Source: Basidiobolus heterosporus B8920
Lineage: Eukaryota; Basidiobolomycota; Basidiobolomycetes; Basidiobolales; Basidiobolaceae
Direction of reading: 5' to 3'
NCBI GenBank assembly: GCA_000697455.1
Contig: JNET01028416.1
Location: 1 to 12,094, forward strand
Length of the DNA: 12,094 nt
Shown: piece after piece, positions 1 through 7,310 of the stretch
Layout: each line of letters starts with the position of its first letter
How positions within the stretch are numbered: the stretch's first letter is position 1
Made by a program: the position numbers and the translations under genes
The notes under the pieces: model-generated
Told to the model about the DNA's origin: nothing
Databases searched by the model: none
The model's input: only the letters and a program-made list of their open reading frames with translations

Positions 1-469
1 AAAACCCTCTTCCAAGTCACCCAGCAAGCCAATGCCTACACCAACAACGAAACCCTCTCCCAAATCCCCCTATAAGGCACCATCCAAGTCGAAACCCACA
101 TCACCCACCAATGGAAGTCCGATTAAGCCAAAGCCTAATCCAGACACAAAACCATCCTCCAAGTCGCCTAATAAGCCGAAGCCGATGTCAGAGACAAAAC
201 CGTCCCCACGCAAGCCTTCAGGAAATGAAAAGCCAGCACCACACAAATCAGTCAATGATATTGCCGACATGGTATCCAAGCACAAAGGAGAGCTCACACC
301 AGAAGATCGGGAAAAGATTGCCAGCGACGTTCTTGCCTTGGGATTTAAAAATCAAGGCGACTCATCAGATTCACTTGATTATGAGCAGATTACCAAACAG
401 TTGGAAAAGATTAAGGACCCTAAAATTCGAGATATTATCAAGAGTATAGTAGATAAGAAATTGGCATGA
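1..469 (+). CDS. 3' part of a Lys-Pro-Ser repeat protein with a helical C-terminus (5' end outside window)
   Basis: The frame is open from base 2 to the TGA at 467-469, so the gene enters from the left and its true start is not visible; the ATG at 32 is internal to the repeats. The first ~75 visible residues are low complexity, dominated by Lys, Pro and Ser, with a degenerate repeat of the form KPS(S/P)KSP(x)KPxP followed by a few residues and Thr, in about four copies. The last ~70 residues are different: charged and helix-forming, with TPEDREKIASDVLALGF and YEQITKQLEKIKDPKIRDI, ending in KKLA. The basic Pro-rich stretch looks disordered; the tail looks like a small folded or coiled segment. 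I do not recognise the family, and function and location cannot be called without the N-terminus. It converges on the small secreted-protein gene at 614-892. Confidence 0.75.
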   Translation, partial: KPSSKSPSKPMPTPTTKPSPKSPYKAPSKSKPTSPTNGSPIKPKPNPDTKPSSKSPNKPKPMSETKPSPRKPSGNEKPAPHKSVNDIADMVSKHKGELTPEDREKIASDVLALGFKNQGDSSDSLDYEQITKQLEKIKDPKIRDIIKSIVDKKLA

Positions 470-505
470 TTTTCATATATTCTGGGCTTCTATAGACCTA
501 GAATG

Positions 506-511
506 AATAAA
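506..511 (+). terminator. Polyadenylation signal AATAAA of the 1-469 gene
   Basis: A perfect AATAAA lies 37 nt after the stop codon of the Lys-Pro-Ser gene, a normal 3' UTR distance for a compact fungal gene. It sits 19 nt from the opposing AATAAA of the convergent gene. Confidence 0.6.
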
Positions 512-530
512 TAGATTGTTACTAAAATCA

Positions 531-536
531 TTTATT
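531..536 (-). terminator. Polyadenylation signal AATAAA of the 614-892 gene
   Basis: TTTATT on the + strand reads AATAAA on the minus strand, 78 nt beyond the TAA of the small secreted-protein gene. With the plus-strand signal at 506-511, the two convergent transcripts probably overlap by a few tens of bases at their 3' ends. Confidence 0.55.
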
Positions 537-613
537 AAGTACAGGCGGGATTTCGATGAGATTTACAAAAGAAATTTGCTTTAAACAAAATAGTACAATG
601 TAGTATGGTGGAA

Positions 614-892
614 TTAATGCATGAAGTTAGGTTCAAAGGACTCCTCAGAATCAATCTCGTTTTCTAGAAAAACACGAGCGTCATTCTCTTGCTTTGCGTA
701 GTGGTACACGTATTCGAAGTCAAGGTTCGGTAGATCTATCCGCGGCAACGATCCCTGGGCTTCAGGTGTCAGCAGGTGTAGATCGGACTTTAAGATGTCT
801 GTCGGGGGAAAGGCAAATAAAGGAACACTCTTCACAGAGGCATAAGTCAGGCACAACAACACGAATAAGGATAACACACGCATTTTCTTCAC
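614..892 (-). CDS. Small probable secreted protein (92 aa), unknown function
   Basis: A single-exon ORF starts MKKMRVLSLFVLLCLTYAS, a textbook signal peptide: basic n-region, leucine-rich hydrophobic core, small residues before a likely cleavage near residue 22 (after VKS). The predicted mature part is about 70 residues, acidic (Asp/Glu-rich, especially the last 25 residues) and without cysteine, so it is not a disulphide-stabilised peptide of the usual effector type. No second membrane segment is seen. A second Met at residue 4 could also start the protein without changing the signal peptide. The gene has its own promoter signals (TATAAAG at 927-933, two CCAAT boxes just upstream) and a downstream AATAAA. 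I do not recognise the family. Secretion is inferred from the N-terminus only. Confidence 0.65.
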   Translation of the reverse strand: MKKMRVLSLFVLLCLTYASVKSVPLFAFPPTDILKSDLHLLTPEAQGSLPRIDLPNLDFEYVYHYAKQENDARVFLENEIDSEESFEPNFMH

Positions 893-915
893 AAAGAATA
901 GACTAGATTCTGCGG

Positions 916-954
916 TATATATATCACTTTATACAGTCATCATTGGCTCATTGG
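916..954 (-). promoter_or_regulatory. Core promoter: TATA box and two CCAAT boxes for the 614-892 gene
   Basis: On the minus strand, CCAAT occurs at 950-954 and 942-946, then TATAAAG at 933-927 and a second TATATATAT at 924-916. The TATAAAG is about 35 nt before the ATG, which predicts a very short 5' leader. The tandem CCAAT boxes suggest binding by the HAP/NF-Y complex (known family behaviour, not shown here). Confidence 0.5.
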
Positions 955-1643
955 GTAACCAATAAATTATACCCAAAAACGCCGTGGCCTAATATCGTCA
1001 CCATGTCGCACACAACGTCAAGCATCGGACTGGAGATCGCGTAACCTTTAAATATAGAATTACCGACATCGAAAGCCAGTAATTTTACGCCATAATGATT
1101 GCCAAGTAATTTATTTGGCTCAGTATGGTCAAGCTTAGAAGATGGCCCCAAGATACCCCTATTTAAGCTTAATATTCATAGTATAGTGATTGGTTACTCA
1201 TTTTGCTTTTTTTAGACTTCCTAACTCGTGGGGCCACCGAATCGATTGAGAACCATAGATTTTGCTAAGCAGTACGATGATGAGCATGCAACAGTGCTTA
1301 ATGTGCCTAATGATAATGGAGAAGTGATGATGTTTCTCTTAATACGGCTGTTGCGTCTACCAGAGCCGATGGCTTTGTCAAAGGCATACAGTGGTTTTTT
1401 AAAGAGGACAGCGTATGACTATGTGTGATAGGCCGACAAGAATAACTTCATAATATTTGTAAGTAGTCCTGTAGGAGTTCGACACTCTTAGCTTGACACA
1501 CTTACTGCCAATTCGCTCCTCAGCAGTGAGACGGAGTGAACGTTCGTATTTGAGATGGCTAACACCCTGATCAGTAGGTAGTAGGCTTACCAAATTGAGC
1601 ATCTTTGAAAAAAGGCCCCTTACGGTTACCGCAACGCACACCG

Positions 1644-1832
1644 ATGTGTACGGTGGATGACGTCACCTTTCTTGGCTTTATATCTCAGAGCAAGAGGGAT
1701 GGGAAGCATGATGAACAAGATTCAACTGTCTGCACTCCCAACAACGAGCAACTTATGGCATCAGGCTGCTTCTTCTTGTGGGCGCCCAAAGTCATGCTGA
1801 AGGGTAAGATAGCAAATGGATGTGTTTATTAA
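1644..1832 (+). other. Unassigned ORF of 62 codons, doubtful
   Basis: From the ATG at 1644 the frame runs [20 protein letters not shown] and closes at 1832. Its amino-acid mix and higher GC look more coding-like than the surrounding spacer, and AAGGGTAAG near 1805 resembles a splice donor. No homologue is recognised, no TATA box or poly(A) signal is obvious, and the minus strand is also open in part. It could be an orphan exon, a relic or chance. Confidence 0.2.
1658..1665. promoter_or_regulatory. Perfect CRE-type palindrome TGACGTCA
   Basis: The 8-bp palindrome is the consensus site of ATF/CREB bZIP factors (established for the family). It is a single copy inside an otherwise unassigned region, with no clear gene start just downstream, so function is uncertain. 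Confidence 0.25.
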
Positions 1833-1890
1833 AATTAAACCATTGAAAAGATGACTGACTTTTAGTATAGTAACCAGGTTAAAAGGAAAC

Positions 1891-1912
1891 CTGATGACCT
1901 GATGACCTGATA
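1891..1912. repeat. Short tandem repeat, unit CTGATGAC, about 2.75 copies
   Basis: Two perfect 8-bp units are followed by CTGATA in an AT-rich spacer. This is a minor microsatellite-like run with no other signal. Confidence 0.6.
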
Positions 1913-2561
1913 AAACCGCTTTTATTACTCTAATTAGTTTCACCCAAAACAACATACCAGTAAATCAACGAACCATTACTGAATCATATTAGTATGCGTC
2001 ATTTAGATGGACGCATAGTCACATTTCAGTCAATCATCGATGGTAAGATCGATGTATCATCCCGTCACTGATACCCAGCCTATGATGAGGGAAACGATTT
2101 CTGATCGATTAATCTAAAGCATCAGTGGAAAGATAAACCTTATTTAGGAATCCGTAGAGGGGTGAAGAAAGCTCAGTGAACTCAGATTCTATTATCTGGT
2201 GATTTTCTGGAATTGGTGCGACCAAACGGTTTACATTTTAGGAGCCACATGGTACACTCTGGAATGGCTTGTGTGAGCAAATGGGGAAACAATCTGTGCC
2301 GTATCTAACCCGTATATATTCAGGCCCTGCAAGATACAGTCACGCATTAACTCATTAATTAAGGTTAGGATTAATATTTACCCAGCGATTGAAAGGTTGT
2401 AAGTGCTGATTTTGGCTGGTTAGGGTTATGATTACTTTGGTAATATGAAAGGTCTATTGGTAATTTGATGGGATTGTACAGCAGCCAATGAATAAAAAAT
2501 AAGGCTTCGAAGCATCGTGGTTAATGTCAACTATACAAAGAAACTGATGAGGTCGAGATAT

Positions 2562-4699
2562 CTACAAAGGAACAACACTTCTTGTTACTTCAACAATATG
2601 TGATAGAGATGTGAACAGGGACAGTGAGTCACGTGTTGTGGATAATAGAGAAGGGTCACGTGAAAGGAAGGTTTCGGCATCATGCCATTTCTTGGAAACT
2701 GACTGAAAATCGTCAGTGAATTTTTGGACAGTGTTCAAGTAGCTACCGTCGACCCTAGGATTTTGTGACTTGATCTCGGTAGTTTTCGCTTTGAGCAGAA
2801 GGCTTTGTAGATTTAACGCACGAAAGGTGAAAATCGAGTCAATCTTCATCCTGTTAGTGTGATTAGTAATTTGTCATAACACCAATGAATGGAAAGGGTA
2901 TAAAGCTAACACTTACAGCAAACCAGCTACTCCTAGGTTGCCACATGATACATGTTGTTCTATCACATCCGCAATAACCAATTTAATCTCCTGGGCTAAG
3001 TGGCAAGCTGCCTCAGACTCTTCCTTCTTGTTCTATGGAATTGATCGATTAGCGAAAGAATGGTAATCAAATTGTAGTATGCAAAAATACCTCAAGTTCA
3101 CAGAAATATAGCATTTGATGGAATAAACTGTGGGTAAGCATAGCAACTGCCTGTTCCTGGTATCCTTCTCCTCTAGCGAGAAACTTCTCTGCCTCGAGTT
3201 TCAATCGAGCCGCCTCATGCTTATGAGTAAATACTTGATGGTCCAGTTTGTCTCCTGATGGGCACATCTTCTTACAATGGTTGGATGCAGTCTGTTCACT
3301 ATCATGAGATAATGGGCGCTTCTTGAAATTGGGGCGACTCAAAGATGCGGGAATTTGAAGTTTCACAATGAGGCTTTTGCGGGGTTTAAGCTGTTTTTCA
3401 GTGGGCAATTTGAGGCGCACGATTAAACTCTTCTTTGGTAGAGGGAGGTTTGCGTGACTGATAACTATATTATCATTACGCCACTTGTTCTTCGATATTT
3501 CTTTCTGGTTTGGAGTAGGGAATCTATCAAAGTGTTGTTGCGCTACGCTGGAAGGCTCAAATGCTATATAAAGTAAATATCAATAAAGGATACCAACCGA
3601 AGATGTATTTTGAACAATACCTTCAGTTTCTACATCTAAATCGTCTACAACGATGGTATCCTCTTCATCCTCGTGAGTGACAGGCTCTGACATCTTCTCG
3701 ACTGAGCGCTTTAGTACTGTGGCTGTATTCTTTTGGTGTGAAATAGTGCCAATTGATATCTCTTCATCAGAAGAGGAGGTTGCCTCGTCACTATCACTAG
3801 CTGAACTCACGTCGCTTTCATCTTCCGAAGATAAAGACATCTTGAGTCCATGATAAGGAATCTGTTTGCCTGAAGTAACAGGCCTAACGGTCCCCTTACC
3901 ACCTCGAGTAGGGTGTGCTTTGTGTGAGGCCATCGGAAGCCCTTTACCACCTAGCATGATACGGGGAGATGGACTGTCCCGAGAAACGCCACTTGTAGGA
4001 GGTCTAACTGTTTTACCACCAACATGAACCCTCGGGGACCTTTCTAGGCCTACCATGTCTTTGAAAGCCTTGTTTATTCCGGACTGGTTAAGCTTAAAGC
4101 CATCAACAGGAGGAAGCGTATCATCGATAGGAGACGGAATTCGGGATAACGCCTTTTTTATGATTAAATCCAGGATTAATTTCCATATCCTCAATGATTT
4201 TTCAACTAATAAAAAGGTATAGTACCTCAAGTTGCATCTTAACGACATCCAAGTTGGGAGATAATGGTAGAGGATCAGTATCCCGAGGAGTTGGGTTGGG
4301 ATTTGAGTCTGGACTACTGATTGACTCAGAAGTACTCCTAGGAGAATCATTCGTATCCTCGGGAGTAGATTCACCGCTTGAGTTGAAACAAGTGGAATGT
4401 CTTGGCTTCTATGATATATCATTGAGAACAAGGTTATGACAACGACCCAAAGAGTCATATACCAAAAACCATTTAGATACCTTGTCTCTAGTCGGTTGAT
4501 ACCGACGGTCATAGCCTTTACCATAAGGCCTATAGCCTGAGTTTCGTGAAGAGTTCACGTATCGGCCTTCTTCGAAATAGTTGCGAAAGGGTTGCTTTTT
4601 ATGAATAAAAGAACCATACTCCACAATATTTCCTGGAGCAAAATAGCTGATGAAATCTCTGAGTTCTGAGATTCGAGAGTCTATTCCTTGTGAAGTCAT
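2562..4699 (-). CDS. AF4/FMR2 (AFF)-like protein, probable super elongation complex scaffold, six exons, 603 aa
   Basis: Spliced model, minus strand: exons 4699-4481, 4408-4226, 4152-3621, 3563-3091, 3032-2917 and 2850-2562; introns of 72, 73, 57, 58 and 66 nt, all GT-AG, closing in frame at TAG. Residues 1-73 are Gly/Tyr/Arg-rich; 74-135 Ser/Pro/Asp-rich; 179-229 repeat GGK and TVRPxTSG; 237-265 read LKMSLSSEDESD followed by a Ser/Asp/Glu run; 337-345 NKWRNDNIV; 356-383 two copies of KSLIV(R/K)L; about 426-603 alpha-helical. This order resembles metazoan AFF4, whose LKLSSSEDSD, NKWQLDNWL and C-terminal homology domain come in the same sequence (comparison from memory). AFF proteins scaffold ELL/EAF elongation factors on RNA polymerase II, and fission yeast Ebp1 is a known AFF-like ELL partner. 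By analogy this protein would be nuclear. The exon 2-3 junction is the weakest splice call; an alternative 36-nt intron loses the frame. Confidence 0.68.
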
Positions 4700-4785
4700 T
4701 CTGTTTGGGATAAAAACAGTTTAGTTGACTTGTGTTCCCGGAGTTAGCATGGAACAATTAGGGATACAAACCTAACTGATAATTA

Positions 4786-4836
4786 AATGAAATAAAATGA
4801 AATGAAAAAAGAGAATGTTTTTTGTTCAACAAAAAA
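4786..4836. repeat. A-rich degenerate AATGA runs and a 9-bp inverted repeat upstream of the AFF-like gene
   Basis: Runs of AAATGAAAT type are followed by TTTTTTGTT, one base, then AACAAAAAA, a perfect 9-bp inverted repeat. It lies 85-140 nt upstream of the minus-strand start at 4699 and is likely promoter or leader sequence. No clear TATA box is seen here. Confidence 0.3.
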
Positions 4837-5988
4837 TGAAATGGGCAGTGAGAGGCGAGCAACCTACGAAGAAATAAACAAGATAAGAAAAATGAAGGCC
4901 AGGTTGAAACAAATATGATATTGAACGAACCGGCAGTCTTGGATATGAGAAGGTTTTGACGAAGAGAAATATTTATTCGATATTGAGTGTAGAGAATGGT
5001 ATAGTAACTTCTTCAAGCACTTCTATTTCGCCAACGTCGGCAAGCAGCAACCATGCATTGCAGTCCTTGGTTTCTTATTCTTTTTTTTCTGGTATTTTTT
5101 TTTTGTACCTAGTATTACCATTACATGAATAGCTTTAGAATTAAATCAGCATATATTCTTAATATTTGGTAATACAGGACCGAAAAAAAAAACCACTTCA
5201 TCCAATCAATAGCATGGCTTTTGATCAGAGTATTCCATTATCAGGCATGTATGGAAGGCATTGGACAGTACTCTCGAGGAATATTTGGAAAATGCCGGAA
5301 CATGGGGCTCGAAGGCCCGTCACGTTTCTTTTTTTCTCACTTATGACCCTGGGGGTTGATTCGCTGCTTAGTATATGCGTGACCACTTCTGTTGGAAAAT
5401 TTCTAAATTTCTCAAATTCTGTGCCTAACTAGAGGCTTTAGTGGTCTTATACGTAATTTCATCAGATTCATGCTGGTTATGAGCTCTATATGATCAATTG
5501 GATCGATTATTGATTGATCTCTGAATTGATAGATTAATTCTTACCACATAGAGTTCCCTAGTTTGTCATTTACCGTAGCAAAGTTATAAGGCGGATTGGA
5601 AGAGCTATCTAGACATTATTAAGCAATGATTATGTGTCAGTGATTAAAGTCTGATTAGAGTGGCTGTAGCCATAACATGCGTAAATATTTGAACACCTCA
5701 GTCAAATTTCTGAACGTATCGTATATCGGACTATTCTAGCAGATGCATAACGAGTAATGTGATCAAAAGTACAACCTAGTGAAGTACACTCCCAAGCTGA
5801 TGGATGTATATAATAGTACACAATATAAATATTCATATAATTGTGACCACATTAGATCCTGTTCGTCTCATGACTCAGCCCGCATGCCTGAAATCCCACC
5901 TTCAGCACTAACGCATCTATGCACTTAGGCCATCAGGGCTCATGATATGGTTATTAAACTAGATACAGGAGCATATTCTAGTCAGAGC

Positions 5989-6027
5989 CTATATATATAC
6001 TGTATATAGCAATATTCGATATATATC
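5989..6027. repeat. Cluster of AT-rich palindromes
   Basis: CTATATA (5989-5995) pairs with TATATAG (6003-6009) around a short loop, and GATATATATC (6018-6027) is a perfect palindrome. Both lie mid-spacer and could extrude or act as TATA-like elements, or be chance in AT-rich DNA. Confidence 0.35.
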
Positions 6028-7234
6028 CTGGTCTCAAGAGCCATTCAGACAAAAATGGAAAATCCCATTTAATGGGGTAAACTGATTGGGAGTGATATAG
6101 TCAGCCTATATTTGTAGATAAGGACGTTTTCCTTGGTACTCCATTATAATATCTCCACTTAAACTCTATCAATGACATAATATATTGTTGTCATCAAGGT
6201 GATCATTCCTAGGTACGATTCGGGATCCTCGATTTCAGTGTCCGGTGTCTCGTATAATAAAGAATGGAAATAGTAGCGACGACAAAAATGGACAGCATTC
6301 TGTTTTCTTCGAAGCTAAGGAAAAAAAGGAAAGCGCGACCTCCTCAATCATTAGATACATAAGCTTCTCTTAATAATAATGATGCCATTCGTCAGATAGT
6401 GGGATAATCCAATCTGCCGTTGAAACCTTGCCTCTTGGTTGCCACGCCCAAGGGATTCGAGGCATACACACGTGCTTATTAGGGAAAGTGTCATCTTGCG
6501 TTGATGTTGTTTATGCATCAATACATCCATTAAGAAGATGGCGGATTTTGTGTTACTTGTGTCAATCGAGTTGAGCTGGCGGACACTGGAAGTGCTAGGT
6601 AGCATTGGTAACGAACATTCATCTTGATTAACTTGTGCAGAATTACTAGTGCATCCAAAGAGGTAGCAACAAAACCTAAATCACATATAAACGTTCGTTG
6701 ATTTGCACGTATAGTATAGCCACTTGTACTATTTAATCACCAACTCATCTTATTTTGTTCAATGACTTCATCTTTACTGTATATTTCAATGAGATCTAAT
6801 GACAAAAGATTTCGAGCTGAAACAATCGTACTTGTCGTATTTGTTCGGGTTCAACTGATTTTGAATCATTAGCAACAAGAGTGAATCAGTTAGAATGGGG
6901 GCATTTATTTTATTTTAAGAATATGAGATTCATTCGACAGCCACGTAATGATGCTCAATTTCTAGCTTTTGTCAAATTTAGCGTTCCCGTGTTCTTGTTT
7001 GAAGATTGTATTGTGTTACTTACCTTACCCTCCTTTTTTCTGGACCAAAATTATATCAACCTGCTTGTTCCTTTTTTTCTTGGATACTCCGTTTATCTTC
7101 GGGTAATGTCAGCATTTTAACCTTGATTTCTTTAATCCATACATCTCAATCACAACAATAAATGATCTTACCCCTTTACTGATATCGTACTAAAAAGAAA
7201 TTATACTAAAGTTTTAGACCTGATTGACGAAGGC

Positions 7235-7293
7235 GTTAGTTTCTTGATTCGTATTTTTTACCACCTCTCTTTCTACCAAACTGTCAACCTCAG
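7235..7293 (+). other. Possible 5' UTR intron of CYC8
   Basis: GTTAGT at 7235 (the same donor hexamer as used by the intron at 8693) and a pyrimidine-rich tract ending CTCAG at 7293 would delimit a 59-nt intron, the typical size in this gene, 18 nt before the ATG. No ATG falls within it. Only RNA data could confirm it. Confidence 0.3.
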
Positions 7294-7310
7294 GTGCATC
7301 TCCAGCCGTA

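Larger units (their letters stand above)
955..2561. other. Intergenic region without a defensible gene
   Basis: About 1.6 kb lies between the small secreted-protein promoter and the stop codon of the AFF-like gene. Open frames of 64-80 codons occur on both strands (948-1151 -, 1228-1428 +, 1399-1641 -, 1605-1832 +, 1761-1955 -), but none has a recognisable domain or a convincing splice partner. The stretch from about 1220 to 1830 is less AT-rich than its flanks and could be an eroded gene or an unrecognised exon. From about 1840 to 2560 I see only AT-rich sequence and a short 8-bp tandem repeat. No terminal inverted repeats or target-site duplications were found by eye. Confidence 0.5.
4837..7310. 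other. Long AT-rich spacer between the divergent AFF-like and CYC8 genes
   Basis: About 2.5 kb separates two genes transcribed away from each other, so it must hold both promoters. Pyrimidine-rich runs occur near 5080-5105, 7030-7080 and 7250-7275. Short ORFs (5166-5432 +, 6351-6605 -, 6881-7120 +) have no recognisable domain; the 6881 frame is hydrophobic merely because the sequence is T-rich. A different frame at 5225-5359 reads more like protein. AT-rich palindromes cluster near 5990-6030. No tRNA, transposon ends or snoRNA-like boxes were identified by eye. Confidence 0.5.

Noticed and set aside
948-1151. Minus-strand ORF of 67 codons
   Set aside because: It overlaps the CCAAT boxes of the 614-892 gene, has no recognised domain and no splice partner.
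3564-3593. A 30-nt intron for the third intron of the AFF-like gene
   Set aside because: It is in frame but too short; the GTATTG donor at 3620 gives a 57-nt intron in the same phase with better consensus.
4194-4439. Plus-strand ORF of 81 codons
   Set aside because: Antisense to exon 2 and flanking introns of the AFF-like gene.
6351-6605. Minus-strand ORF of 84 codons
   Set aside because: No recognised domain, no clear TATA box or poly(A) signal; the composition is like the spacer.
6881-7120. Hydrophobic plus-strand ORF of 79 codons suggesting a membrane protein
   Set aside because: The hydrophobicity comes from T-rich pyrimidine runs, there is no ATG at its start, and it lies in the CYC8 upstream region.
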